Assembly: GCF_000758665.1 (NCBI RefSeq) | Contig: NZ_CP009285.1 | Coordinates: 868,001-932,000, forward strand | Origin: Paenibacillus borealis | GTDB taxonomy: Bacteria > Bacillota > Bacilli > Paenibacillales > Paenibacillaceae | DNA: 64,000 nucleotides | Direction of reading: 5' to 3' | The notes under the pieces: generated by a model | The model's database searches: none | The model's input: only the letters and a program-made list of their open reading frames with translations | What the model was told of the DNA's origin: nothing | Shown here: positions 44,138 to 53,955 of the stretch, piece after piece | Layout: every line of letters begins with the position of its first letter | Numbering within the stretch: the first letter of the stretch is position 1 | Made by a program: the position numbers and the translations under genes

Positions 44138-44163
44138 AAAACCCTTCTGGCGAAGGGTTTTTA
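44138..44163 (+). terminator. Terminator after the Fic gene
   Basis: AACCCTTC and GAAGGGTT around TGGC, with A-rich and T-rich flanks; works for the Fic gene on +. Confidence 0.85.
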
Positions 44164-44215
44164 TATCGTTTATACTGATAAAACCAATTTACTTCTTAGG
44201 AGCTGTGTCGCGAAC

Positions 44216-45385
44216 ATGATAAAGAAAGAAGCCGCACATATACGTAAGCAATTTAAGATGGACCACGATCAGCTGCATTTGTTCGATATTCTGAACGTGT
44301 ATATTATGAAAGAAACCAATGAAATCTACCATTGTGAACGCCAGCCGTTCGCCATGCTGGACCGCGAGAAGCAGGAGCTGTATATGGCGAATTTCCGGAA
44401 ACTGCTGACCGGCGAGCTGGATCATAAACTGTTCGAGCTGAAGTTCCTGGAGGAAGCTGAGGAGCCGTCGCAGGTCATGCTTCACCAGGGTCTGGTGACG
44501 GGAGATCCGGAAGAATGGCAGGACCTGATGCTGATGCTGGTGGATAAAATGCTGGTGGACGTCAAGTATGAGAAGGATGCGGTAATCACGTTTGTCCGCG
44601 GACAATACTTCCGGCCGACGAAGGCCCGGAATGACGAAGCCGAAGAAACCGGCAAGGATGAGATGTTCTCACATCCGTTCATTCTATGCAGTGTGAACTC
44701 CACGGAACAGCAGCGTAAAACCCTCCTGTTCGATTATGTGGAGCGGGAATTCAAATACAATGTGATGGTCGATCCGATCATCAAGCTTAGTACGCCGGAG
44801 CAAGGGTTCTTTTACCCGAGTGTGACGGACAACTATTCGGATATCAATCGTATCCTGTATTGCACAGGGAGCTCGAATAATCCGAACCCTCATTTCATCG
44901 AACAGGTGCTGAATGCGGAACGGTCCGTGACAGCCATGGAAGAGAGATCCATCTTCGAAGATATCGTGAAGGAAATAACGGGCGAACAACTCGATGTGGC
45001 GACCATTGCGCAGGTATACGAGAGTGTTCACCAGGTCATCGAAGACCACGAGGATGAGGAAGAACCGCCGAAGCTCGATTACCGGGATGTAGAGCGTGTG
45101 CTGAAGGCAAGCGGCGTAGAGGAAGTGACGATGGAGAAGGTAGAGCGCGCGTTCGAAACCATCGTTGACAATAAGAATTATGAGATGAAAGCAAGCAGCG
45201 TGATCCCGAAATTCACGTCCAAATCAATCAAGATTGATACAAAAGTAGCTTCGATTACGGTCAGCCCGCAGGATCTGAAGTATGTGAGACAGGTGAACTA
45301 TCAAGGGAAACGCTGTATCCTGATTGAGATTGATGAGGATGCTGTAATTGAAGGGTTTACACTGATGTCGGAGAATCTATCCTGA
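44216..45385 (+). CDS. DUF4317 family protein
   Basis: A 389-residue soluble protein. The opening MIKKEAAHIRKQFK, the segment LFDILNVYIMKETNEIYH and QELYMANFRKLLTG match what I recall of DUF4317, a Bacillota family of unknown function. No catalytic motif, signal peptide or membrane helix is visible; an acidic stretch (EDHEDEEEPP) lies near residue 280. The gene stands alone with terminators on both sides. Homologues are not linked to a pathway I can name. Confidence 0.75.
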   Translation: MIKKEAAHIRKQFKMDHDQLHLFDILNVYIMKETNEIYHCERQPFAMLDREKQELYMANFRKLLTGELDHKLFELKFLEEAEEPSQVMLHQGLVTGDPEEWQDLMLMLVDKMLVDVKYEKDAVITFVRGQYFRPTKARNDEAEETGKDEMFSHPFILCSVNSTEQQRKTLLFDYVEREFKYNVMVDPIIKLSTPEQGFFYPSVTDNYSDINRILYCTGSSNNPNPHFIEQVLNAERSVTAMEERSIFEDIVKEITGEQLDVATIAQVYESVHQVIEDHEDEEEPPKLDYRDVERVLKASGVEEVTMEKVERAFETIVDNKNYEMKASSVIPKFTSKSIKIDTKVASITVSPQDLKYVRQVNYQGKRCILIEIDEDAVIEGFTLMSENLS

Positions 45386-45409
45386 CCTGTACAGATAGAT
45401 GTATATTGC

Positions 45410-45455
45410 AAGGGCTATCCCGACGTCTCCTTACGAGAACGGGAAGCCCTTTTAT
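45410..45455 (+). terminator. Terminator after the DUF4317 gene
   Basis: AAGGGCT-AT-CCCG (from 45410) pairs with CGGG-A-AGCCCTT (to 45451), then TTATTT. Confidence 0.8.
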
Positions 45456-45522
45456 TTGTGTAGGGTTGGTGCGAGTGCGCACGGGCCGAATGTATGCGAA
45501 AAACCGAACACAATGTGCTGCG

Positions 45523-46107
45523 CTAGGAAGAGCTTCCGTATTTCTCCCAAACCGCTGCATACTTCTTCTCCAATATCACCCACCGCTTCTGGTCTCCGTA
45601 TTTCGCTTGGAGCTGCTTCAGGTATTGCTCCGCAGTCTCTGTATCCCCTGTATCTAGCAGGAACCCGAAGGTCTCCTCACTTAAATGCAGTGCTGTCCGC
45701 TGCATATAGTATTCAATAATGGCCCTGGCATCGGTTAAGGTGTACAAGAATTGAAGACTCTGATCCAAATGGAGCAGCAGGTCTGCCGTGAACTTGTCCA
45801 CATCTACCTCCGGCGTCAGGAAGTAGCGTTCCGGGGCGGCGGGGACGATTTGGTTGATCCGGGCAATGAAGTGAGCCAAGCCCAGAGACGAAGCAGGCCT
45901 ATATTGCGCAAGCTCTTCGGAACGAATACTGTAATTCACAAAGAAGCTGAGTTGCTTGTGTGTATTGTACTTGTATTTCTGGATATTGATTTTATAGCTG
46001 AGTTGGCCTTCTGTTTTGTAGAAATTCAGATCTTTTGTGAGATAACCCCGTGCGGAGAAAAAAGGTTTGACGTCTTGCTTGATAATCGTCTTAAACAGCT
46101 CTTGCAA
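45523..46107 (-). CDS. DUF4304-like protein
   Basis: A 194-residue soluble protein on the minus strand, beginning ELFKTIIKQDVKPFFSARGY, KDLNFYKTEGQLSYKINIQ, a pattern I associate with DUF4304 (unknown function, often near polymorphic-toxin immunity genes). The second half is helical with an ETAEQYLKQLQAKYGDQKRW segment. AGGGAGGG precedes the start. Neither toxin nor partner gene is next to it. Confidence 0.7.
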   Translation of the reverse strand: MQELFKTIIKQDVKPFFSARGYLTKDLNFYKTEGQLSYKINIQKYKYNTHKQLSFFVNYSIRSEELAQYRPASSLGLAHFIARINQIVPAAPERYFLTPEVDVDKFTADLLLHLDQSLQFLYTLTDARAIIEYYMQRTALHLSEETFGFLLDTGDTETAEQYLKQLQAKYGDQKRWVILEKKYAAVWEKYGSSS

Positions 46108-46456
46108 AGGAATCCCTCCCTATTCAAAGTTAATGATAATGAACCTCTGATTGATCACACGCCAGGCACCATTCTACTATATCAATAAATGCCTGGAGGT
46201 GCCAAAAGGGGAACAGGTAGGAGAAGAAAAGGGTCGTCTAGTAATTGTTGAATCTAAGAAAGAGTGGGGTTTCAAGGAAATTAAAAGTTATGCAGTGATA
46301 AAAGTTATATAACCAATGGTGTTCACCTTGTTTTTTTGTCTAAAAGCAAACTTATTCGTGCGGAATGTCGATAAAGAGCTAAGGGTATTTGTCGTACGTT
46401 CATACGGAAACGTTATCAATTTATAAAAAGATGCTCATTCGACAAGGAGGAACGAA
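46108..46456. other. Intergenic region with a possible gene remnant
   Basis: On the + strand a 53-codon frame (46151-46312) encodes a protein-like C-terminus (LEVPKGEQVGEEKGRLVIVE and KEWGFKEIKSYAVIKVI) without a start signal, perhaps the tail of a decayed gene. Further on, CGGAAACGTTATCA (46405-46418) matches 12 of 14 positions of a CcpA cre site, and AAGGAGG lies just before the next gene. Confidence 0.35.
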
Positions 46457-49400
46457 ATGTTAAAAAAGATAGGGAAGATAGGTTTGGCTCTAGTGTTAAT
46501 CCTTGGGCTGCTGCCTATTATGTCACTCCGGGTTTACGCTGCCGTGCCTTCATTTAATGAAACAACAGATTTTGTGATTGAGCCTCCGGTTACATACAGT
46601 GCAGGCAAGAATCTTTCTGCTGCCCAGGGTCTTCCGGACGGAGGCACAGCAGTATTGCTGAACTCATTTGTTTATGAAGGCAATACTTATGTTTCGTCAA
46701 ATTTTCTGAGGATATTTGATAATACGGGAACGCTCATAACGGATATTAATCTGAGCAGTTTGATGGACACTTATTACAAAATGACTGATGTAAATATGCT
46801 TGTGCTAAATAACGGTAATCTATTGATTACGTACAACAAAAGCGACGCGGGCGAAAATAATCTGCAATTGGGCACAGTTACGGAGAGCACTCCTAATACC
46901 TATTTCATGGTGCTTGATAAAGCGGGGCACAAAGTAACCACCCAGACTCAGATAAATACATTTAGTGATGGAAGTCTTCCGCAACTTACGCGTTTTGTAT
47001 CTGCTACGGAATTGTCGGACGGCAATATAGCCTTTTCCTGGCAGAGAAATGATAATGTTAGCACAGCTACGCGTGTGTTCACTGTTGGAGGGACACCTGT
47101 TTCAAGCGAAACCCTTCTAGTAAAATATAATGCGAGCATGTCTTATGTATCCGCCGGGGATGGCGTATATATGGTTGCTTACAATTCAGGAGCCTCAGCC
47201 GATTACATCTATCTGAAGGTATTCAGTAACAGCGGAACGCTCATAAAAACAATTGATGTAGGAGCAAGAACGAATGAGAAACAACTGTATCTGTCTACGC
47301 TGAACAACGGGGATTTCATGTTCAGCCAATATTACTGGGTGAATGACAGATCCACGGTCTCTTTATATGACAACGCGGGTAACAGTCAAGGCGGATTCGA
47401 GGTAAACGGCTACCTGGGTGAAGCTTCGGCTGCAGTCTATAAGGATGGTGCACAGCCCGGGTTCGTAACAGTAAGCACAGATCCGATCTCCAATGCTGTC
47501 ATCAACGAAGCGTACAATTACGGTACAGAGTGGTCAGGAACTCAGTATGCTTACCTGAATTATTATGACTACGGCGGTAATCTGATTTTAACGTCGGATC
47601 AGCCAGTGGATTCCGCTCCCGTGGTATTTCAGGGATATGATGAGGACAGCTGGATGTTCGATGTGGAATATTATCCGAAATTCGCTTTGTATCCCGCCTT
47701 TGGCGATAAAGTTGTTCTGATCAAAACAGATAATACAGATGCCACGAATTATAGAATAATTGGTAAATTGTTTGATACAGAGCCTTCAACTCCGGTTGCG
47801 CTGCTATCAGCGGCAGCTGACGGCGTAGCCGGAACAACAACATCGACGAAAATTGATCTGACCTTCGATACTGCGATTGCCGGGCTGACGGCAGACGATA
47901 TCACAATTACGAATGGAGCAGGCTCTGCGGTAAAAGGAACGTTGAGCGGATCAGGGACAGATTGGAGCATCGGGCTTACTTCAGTGACAACTGAAGGAGA
48001 CGTATCGGTGGCGGTAAATTCGCCAAGCGGATACACGATCAGCGGTTCGCCGATGACGGTAACTGTATCGCTGTTCACAGCATTGCCGGAAGCGACCCCG
48101 GCAGCAGTCATAGACTATGCAGCTGAGCAGCTGACGGGATTGACGGCGAACGGTTCATATACGGTGAACGGTACGCTGGCAGTAACGGCGACAGCCGAGG
48201 GTAAACTGGCTATAGATAGCAGCTGGCTGGGAATGTCACTGAACATAGTGAAAAAAGGTAACGGTTCGACGACAATAGATAGTGCGGCGCAGACGGTGAA
48301 CATCCCTGTTCGTCCGGCAGCACCTACTGGTTTGGCGGCGACAGATGAAACGGCGATAAGTGCCGAAGACGGCACATTGACTGGCGTAAGCACGACGATG
48401 GAATACAAGAGAGGCATTGCAGGCGCATGGGTGAATGTTGCAGGAACAACCGTAACAGAGCTTGCACCGGACACGTACTACGTCCGGACGAAGGGAACAT
48501 CGTCGGCATTTGTATCAGAAGCACAGAGCGTGACGGTGGCTGCGTTTGTGCCGACGCAGGAAGCGACCCCGGCAGCAGTCATAGACTATGCAGCTGAGCA
48601 GCTGACGGGATTGACGGCGAACGGTTCATATACGGTGAACGGTACGTTGGCGGTAACGGCGACCGCAGAGGGGAAGCTGGCTATAGACAGCAGCTGGCTG
48701 GGAACACAGCTGAGCATCGTGAAGAAGGGCAATGGTTCAACGACTATAGACAGTGCAGCGCAGACGGTGAATATTCCTGTTCGTCCGGCCGCACCTGCTG
48801 GTTTGGCGGCGACAGATGAAACGGCGATAAGTGCCGAAGACGGCACATTGACTGGCGTAAGCACGACGATGGAATACAAGAGAGGCATTGCAGGCGCATG
48901 GGTGAATGTTGCAGGAACAACCGTAACAGAGCTTGCACCGGACACGTACTACGTCCGGACGAAGGGAACATCGTCGGCATTTGTATCAGAGGCACAGAGC
49001 GTGACGGTGGCTGCGTTTGTGCCAACGCAGGAAGCAACCCCGGCAGCAGTCATAGACTATGCAGCTGAGCAGCTGACGGGATTGACGGCGAACGGTTCAT
49101 ATACGGTGAACGGTACGCAGGCGGTAACGGCGACCGCCGAGGGTAAGCTGGCCATCGACAGCAGCTGGCTGGGAACACCGTTGAGTATCGTGAAGAAAGG
49201 TAACGGTTCGACGACTATAGACAGTGTGGCGCAGACGGTGAACATTCCTGTTCGTCCGGCAGCACCAGCTGGTGTGGCGGCGACGGATGAAACGAAAATT
49301 AATGGGAACGACGGTACGCTCACGAATGTGACTTCCGCAATGGAATACAAGAAGGGTACGTTAGGCGCCTGGGTGGATGTTACGGGCACAACCGTGACAG

Positions 49401-52306
49401 AACTTGCACCGGACACGTACTATATCCGGACGAAAGTAACTTCGGTGGTGTTTGCCTCAGAAGCACAGAGCGTGACGGTGGCTGCGTTTGTGCCAACGCA
49501 GGAAGCGACCCCGGCAGCAGTCATTGACTATGCAGCTGAGCAGCTGACGGGATTGACGGCGAACGGTTCATATACGGTGAACGGTACGCTGGCGGTAACG
49601 GCGACCGCGGATGGCAAGCTGGCCATCGACAGCAGCTGGCTGGGAACACCGTTGAGCATCGTGAAGAAGGGCAATGGTTCAACGACTATAGACAGTGCAG
49701 CGCAGACGGTGAATATTCCTGTTCGTCCGGCAGCACCTACTGGTGTATTGGGGACGGATGAAACAGCATTGAATGCTAACGATGGTACACTGACGAACGT
49801 AACGACCGCAATGGAATACAAGAAGGGTACAGCAGGTACATGGATAGATGTTACGGGCACAACCGTAACAGCACTTGTTCCGGACACGTACTACGTCCGG
49901 ACAAAAGCGACAACAACGGCGTTCATCTCGGCTTCGGTGCAACTGACGGTATTGTCGTTCACGGCAACGGCAGAAGCAACCCCAGCAGCTGAAATAGACT
50001 ATGCGGCAGAGCAGCTGACGGGCTTAGCGCCAAACGGCGCGTACACGATTAACGGTACACAGGCAGTAACGGCGACAGCCGATGGTAAGTTGGCACTTGA
50101 TAGCAACTGGCTGGGAACATCACTTAGCATCGTGAAGAAGGGTAATGCTTCGACGACTACAGACAGTGCAGTGCAGACGTTAAGTCTTCCTTCCCGTCCG
50201 GCAGCTCCGGTTGGTGTGACTGTAACAGATGTGACATACAACGGGGCGAATGATGGCACCCTGCAGAATTTGACAGTCCAGATGGAGTACAAGATCGGCA
50301 GCTCAGGCCTTTGGACAGATGTAGCAGACACAATCCTTACTGGCCTTGCACCGGGCACGTATTATGTACGGGAGAAAGCAACGGCAACAGCATTCGCTTC
50401 TAATGCTGCTCAGATTACCGTTCATGACTCGAATGCAGTCATTCCGGCTGCACCTGAAGTGACAGCAGATGACCAGAACAATACGATTGTTGGTCTGGAC
50501 ACAAGCATGGAATTCTCAGTGGACGACGGATCTTTCATACGTTACGACGGAACGAACCTGCCGGACTTGAATGGTGAGCACACCGTTAAGGTACGGGTTG
50601 CATCCAGCGGATCTGTTCCGGCGGGACCGGCAACTACGCTGACATTCACAATTAATGCGCCTATCCCTGCGGAAGGCTTGTCTGTGAGTGCCAGCGATCC
50701 AAGTGGCGCTGCAAATAACGGCTATACGCAAATCAACGTAACGCCTGCACCAGCCGCAGGGCATAAGCTCCTGTACAAGAACTTTGGTACTGGCAGTGTC
50801 GTTGTACCGAATGTAGGAGACATCCTGAGCGGATACACACTTATAGGAATGGATGGTCTGATTCCTGCAGCCAATGGCGATATGCTTGGGATTGCAGAAG
50901 CAGATGCTGATGATAAGGTGATCAAGTACGGCAGCGCAACAGCGGTTGTTGTCGCGGCTGAACCTGTAACGCCAGATCCCGACCCGGTCAGTCCGGGAAC
51001 CGGAAGCAATCCGGGCAGCGGAACCAGCACTGGTAACGCGGCAAGCAATGTTACCGATGTGATCGTCCTTGTTAACGGCAAGGAAGAGAACGCGGGCAAA
51101 GCCACAACAACGACTTCCGGAAACTTGAAGATAACTACTATCGCTGTTGATCCGGCGAAGCTTCAAGCGAAGTTGGATGCGGAAGGTAATGGCGCTGTAG
51201 TTACAATTCCGATGATGCTGGATTCCAACATCATCATCGCGGAGTTGAACGGCCAGATGATTAAGAACATGGAGAATGTATCAGCTACCCTGGTGCTTCA
51301 AACAAGCAAAGGGACTTACACTTTGCCGGCATCAGAAATCAACATTGGTGCATTAGCTGAAAGGCTCGGAAACGGAATGAAGCTGGAAGACATTACACTA
51401 CGGATTACGATTGGCGAAGCTCCGGCATCCATGAACCAGGTAGTGACAGCTGCTGCAGGCAGAGGGGGCTTTACCCTTATTGCACCGCCAATAGATTTCA
51501 CGGTTACCGCTTCTTACGGTACATCTATAGTGGAGGTCAACCGGTTCAATGCTTACGTGGAGCGGACAGTAGCTCTTCCGGATGGTATTGACCCTAACCG
51601 GATTACGACGGGCATCGTCGTAGATCCGGATGGTACAGTGCGCCATGTGCCGACCAGACTCGTCCGGAAAGACGGCAGATATTACGCAGATATCAAGAGC
51701 TTGACGAACAGCTCGTATGCTGTGGTCTGGCATCCGCTGACTTTCGCGGATGTGGACAATCACTGGGCGAAGAACGCAGTGAACGATATGGGATCGCGTC
51801 TGGTCATTAACGGTGTGAACGAAACGACCTTCAACCCGGACGCAGATATCACCCGTGCAGAGTTCGCAGCGATTATCGTACGTGGTCTGGGATTGAAGCT
51901 TGAGGAAGGGCCATCGGCGTTTGCAGATATTCCAGCAGATAGCTGGTATGCAGCGGTGGTCGAAACAGCATCCGAATACGGTCTGATCACCGGTTTCGAG
52001 GACGGAACCTTCCGTCCGGATGCCCGGATCACACGTGAGCAGGCGATGAACATTATCGCCAAGGCGATGAAGCTGACAGGTCTTGCTGAGCAGACCGGTC
52101 CTGTTGACACAGCAAGCGTACTCGCAGCCTTTACGGATGCAGGGAGCGTAGGTGCATGGGCCGGGGAGAGCCTGGCGCTTGCAGCCAAGGCCGGATTGAT
52201 CACCGGCCGGGGCGGCAGCAAGCTGGAGGCAAAGGATAATGTCACCCGCGCGGAAGTGGCAGTGCTGATTCAGCGGTTGCTGCAGAAGTCGGAATTAATT
52301 GATTAA
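46457..52306 (+). CDS. SLH-anchored surface protein with tandem beta-domain repeats
   Basis: A 1949-residue protein with a signal peptide (LALVLILGLLPIMSLRVYAA) after AAGGAGG. Residues ~30-440 look like a beta-propeller-type sensor region (repeated LNNGNLLITYN, TLNNGDFMFSQYYW). A Big-like domain (TSTKIDLTFDTAIAGLTADD) follows, then five ~157-residue units, each EATPAAVIDYAAEQLTGL...PAAPxGL...TYYVRTK. A linker rich in P, D, G and T (TPDPDPVSPGTG) leads to a beta domain and three C-terminal SLH domains (FADVDNHWAKNAV, FADIPADSWYAAVVETASEYG, AWAGESLALAAKAGLITG) that bind secondary cell-wall polymer. Function is likely structural or adhesive. No catalytic motif was recognised. Confidence 0.88.
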   Translation: MLKKIGKIGLALVLILGLLPIMSLRVYAAVPSFNETTDFVIEPPVTYSAGKNLSAAQGLPDGGTAVLLNSFVYEGNTYVSSNFLRIFDNTGTLITDINLSSLMDTYYKMTDVNMLVLNNGNLLITYNKSDAGENNLQLGTVTESTPNTYFMVLDKAGHKVTTQTQINTFSDGSLPQLTRFVSATELSDGNIAFSWQRNDNVSTATRVFTVGGTPVSSETLLVKYNASMSYVSAGDGVYMVAYNSGASADYIYLKVFSNSGTLIKTIDVGARTNEKQLYLSTLNNGDFMFSQYYWVNDRSTVSLYDNAGNSQGGFEVNGYLGEASAAVYKDGAQPGFVTVSTDPISNAVINEAYNYGTEWSGTQYAYLNYYDYGGNLILTSDQPVDSAPVVFQGYDEDSWMFDVEYYPKFALYPAFGDKVVLIKTDNTDATNYRIIGKLFDTEPSTPVALLSAAADGVAGTTTSTKIDLTFDTAIAGLTADDITITNGAGSAVKGTLSGSGTDWSIGLTSVTTEGDVSVAVNSPSGYTISGSPMTVTVSLFTALPEATPAAVIDYAAEQLTGLTANGSYTVNGTLAVTATAEGKLAIDSSWLGMSLNIVKKGNGSTTIDSAAQTVNIPVRPAAPTGLAATDETAISAEDGTLTGVSTTMEYKRGIAGAWVNVAGTTVTELAPDTYYVRTKGTSSAFVSEAQSVTVAAFVPTQEATPAAVIDYAAEQLTGLTANGSYTVNGTLAVTATAEGKLAIDSSWLGTQLSIVKKGNGSTTIDSAAQTVNIPVRPAAPAGLAATDETAISAEDGTLTGVSTTMEYKRGIAGAWVNVAGTTVTELAPDTYYVRTKGTSSAFVSEAQSVTVAAFVPTQEATPAAVIDYAAEQLTGLTANGSYTVNGTQAVTATAEGKLAIDSSWLGTPLSIVKKGNGSTTIDSVAQTVNIPVRPAAPAGVAATDETKINGNDGTLTNVTSAMEYKKGTLGAWVDVTGTTVTELAPDTYYIRTKVTSVVFASEAQSVTVAAFVPTQEATPAAVIDYAAEQLTGLTANGSYTVNGTLAVTATADGKLAIDSSWLGTPLSIVKKGNGSTTIDSAAQTVNIPVRPAAPTGVLGTDETALNANDGTLTNVTTAMEYKKGTAGTWIDVTGTTVTALVPDTYYVRTKATTTAFISASVQLTVLSFTATAEATPAAEIDYAAEQLTGLAPNGAYTINGTQAVTATADGKLALDSNWLGTSLSIVKKGNASTTTDSAVQTLSLPSRPAAPVGVTVTDVTYNGANDGTLQNLTVQMEYKIGSSGLWTDVADTILTGLAPGTYYVREKATATAFASNAAQITVHDSNAVIPAAPEVTADDQNNTIVGLDTSMEFSVDDGSFIRYDGTNLPDLNGEHTVKVRVASSGSVPAGPATTLTFTINAPIPAEGLSVSASDPSGAANNGYTQINVTPAPAAGHKLLYKNFGTGSVVVPNVGDILSGYTLIGMDGLIPAANGDMLGIAEADADDKVIKYGSATAVVVAAEPVTPDPDPVSPGTGSNPGSGTSTGNAASNVTDVIVLVNGKEENAGKATTTTSGNLKITTIAVDPAKLQAKLDAEGNGAVVTIPMMLDSNIIIAELNGQMIKNMENVSATLVLQTSKGTYTLPASEINIGALAERLGNGMKLEDITLRITIGEAPASMNQVVTAAAGRGGFTLIAPPIDFTVTASYGTSIVEVNRFNAYVERTVALPDGIDPNRITTGIVVDPDGTVRHVPTRLVRKDGRYYADIKSLTNSSYAVVWHPLTFADVDNHWAKNAVNDMGSRLVINGVNETTFNPDADITRAEFAAIIVRGLGLKLEEGPSAFADIPADSWYAAVVETASEYGLITGFEDGTFRPDARITREQAMNIIAKAMKLTGLAEQTGPVDTASVLAAFTDAGSVGAWAGESLALAAKAGLITGRGGSKLEAKDNVTRAEVAVLIQRLLQKSELID
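48089..50430 (+). repeat. Five tandem 471-bp repeats in the SLH protein gene
   Basis: Unit starts at 48089, 48560, 49031, 49502 and 49973 are exactly 471 bases apart. The first two units are nearly identical at DNA level; the fifth is the most diverged. Confidence 0.9.
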
Positions 52307-52320
52307 TTAAGTTAATATAG

Positions 52321-52363
52321 AAGAAGCGAATTCAGACACTGTGCTGAATTCGCTTCTTTTTTA
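52321..52363. terminator. Strong terminator after the SLH protein gene
   Basis: AAGAAGCGAATTCAG and CTGAATTCGCTTCTT pair perfectly over 15 bp around ACACTGTG, followed by more T. Confidence 0.92.
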
Positions 52364-52386
52364 TATAGTAGTTTATTGGAATAATA

Positions 52387-52848
52387 TTATTCCTCCAGGT
52401 TCTTATCCGCCTGCTTGGAATACGACGCACGTAAACCAAGTTCCCGCATGTACTTTCCTACTGTCCGCTCGCTAATAATATAGCCCTCTTCCCTTAAGAG
52501 GAGGGTGATTCTTGGACTGCCGTACTGGCCGTGGTTAGCCTCAAAGAGGTAAGCGACCCGCTTTAGCAGTAAGGCTTTACGCTTCGCCTGAGAGCTGACT
52601 TCGGTGCTTCTCCATTTGTAAAATCCGCTCCGTGATACTTCAAGAATGCTGCACAGCTTCTCTACCGAAAATTCGGAGCTATGGTCTTCGATGAACTGAA
52701 ATCTCTGTGCTTTAGATTGCGGAAGATATGCGCGGCTCTTTTGTAGGACGGAAAGCTCCTCTTCTTTTGCCGGCACCTGCTTGTTCAATTCGTGAATCTT
52801 GTCTGCAAGGATAGACTTTTCACCCTTATTATTCATTCTCATACCCAC
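52387..52848 (-). pseudogene. IS3-family transposase OrfB, N-terminal remnant
   Basis: The 153-residue frame contains the HTH_21 region that precedes the integrase core in IS3/IS150 OrfB proteins: FIEDHSSEFSVEKLCSILEV, SRSGFYKWR, YGSPRITLLLREEGY, RTVGKYMRELGLRA. It stops 13 residues later, exactly where the DDE catalytic domain should begin, so it cannot transpose. The first ~45 residues look like coiled-coil OrfA-derived sequence joined in frame. No inverted repeats were recognised. It overlaps the start of the AraC gene frame by 10 bases, suggesting the fragment replaced former intergenic sequence. Confidence 0.85.
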
Positions 52849-53780
52849 CCCGTAAATTCCAGAATACTTGCCTTCGCCGACTGTGTCTCGGACTGTGCAC
52901 TCTTACGCCATTCCTTGGGTGACGTGCCCATTAGCTTAGAGAAACAGCGGTTGAAGCTGGAGATGGAATGAAACCCCACCTTTTCAGATATCTCAAGAAT
53001 AGAATCCTCAGTGCTCTTTAGCTGCTTACAGGCCTCTTCGATCCGGGTACTGCTCAGGAAATCAAGGGGAGCGGTGCCCATCATTTCATGGAATTTGCGG
53101 CGGAAGTGGGTGGTGCTCAGGTGGCACAGGTCAGCCAGGAAGTCGATGGTCATCGGCAGCATATAGTTCCTGGTGATATACTCCAGCGCCGGGGAGATGA
53201 CGAAGTCGCCCTTCAGACTATGCCCAGCTTCCTGATCGGTCAGAGCCTCATTCGTGGAATGGATTCGGAGCAGTTCAATATACAGGGACAGCAATAGGCC
53301 ATAGGCACTCTCCTGATAATAAGGCTTCTGCTGCTGCAATTCTTCTACGATCGACGTGGCAAGGCTGTACACCATGGGGTGCTTATCCTTATTCAGGATA
53401 CAGTTCTTCCCCAGCACCGCCCACAAATTCGGCTCGAAGTTGCTATAGGCGCTTTTGAAGGAATGCTGAAAGAGGTCCTCCGGCGAGAAAAAAAGATAAG
53501 ACCACAGACTGGCCTCACCCGGCGAGCTGTACGTCGTATGGGGAAGATACCGGGGGAGGAAAGTCACATCACCGGCTGTAAAAGGTACAGACTCTCCCTT
53601 AATCTCCATGATGCCGCTATCCGAATAGCAAATCCCAATCTCCAGATGGTTGTGGAAATGCAGGTGCTCGCTCTTGATATCGGAGATCTTCCAGCGTTCC
53701 CCGCTTAACAGCAGCACAGGGAAATGGATTGGCAGGCTGTAGTGGCGGTACTCGATGACGGGTTTCTTTTTTCTGGGCAT
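52839..53780 (-). CDS. AraC-family regulator of the GH105-GH112 operon
   Basis: A 313-residue protein. N-terminal cupin (HLHFHNHLEIGICYSDSG, PFTAGDVTFLPRYLPHTTYS) and a C-terminal AraC helix-turn-helix pair (IDFLADLCHLSTTHFRRKF, ILEISEKVGFHSISSFNRCF). It is transcribed away from the GH105 and GH112 genes, the usual arrangement for a sugar-responsive local activator. The last ~20 residues (SETQSAKASILEFTGWV) run into the IS3 remnant and may have been altered by that insertion. Confidence 0.9.
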   Translation of the reverse strand: MPRKKKPVIEYRHYSLPIHFPVLLLSGERWKISDIKSEHLHFHNHLEIGICYSDSGIMEIKGESVPFTAGDVTFLPRYLPHTTYSSPGEASLWSYLFFSPEDLFQHSFKSAYSNFEPNLWAVLGKNCILNKDKHPMVYSLATSIVEELQQQKPYYQESAYGLLLSLYIELLRIHSTNEALTDQEAGHSLKGDFVISPALEYITRNYMLPMTIDFLADLCHLSTTHFRRKFHEMMGTAPLDFLSSTRIEEACKQLKSTEDSILEISEKVGFHSISSFNRCFSKLMGTSPKEWRKSAQSETQSAKASILEFTGWV

Positions 53781-53887
53781 ATCCGGGGACTCCTCTATAA
53801 TATTAAAATAGATAAATGGTCGAAAATGCGCAGTTTTGCTGTGAATGTGCTTAGATATAGAATATTTTACTGCTTACAATGGAGTAT

Positions 53888-53926
53888 GTAAAGCGCTTGC
53901 AATGAGACGGATAGTAAGCGCTATGA
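53888..53926 (+). promoter_or_regulatory. Two cre-like sites upstream of the GH105 gene
   Basis: GTAAAGCGCTTGCA (53888-53901) and AGTAAGCGCTATGA (53913-53926) each match 12 of 14 positions of the CcpA cre consensus and are centred 25 bp apart. Catabolite repression of the sugar operon is plausible. Confidence 0.6.
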
Positions 53927-53955
53927 GGCGCGTGAGACAAGAGAGGGGTAATAAG

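Noticed and set aside
48115..49887. Four successive 119-codon minus-strand frames of similar sequence
   Set aside because: They are antisense shadows of the 471-bp repeats of the SLH protein gene.
50516..51166. A 216-codon minus-strand frame
   Set aside because: Antisense to the SLH protein coding sequence; cysteine- and arginine-rich nonsense composition.
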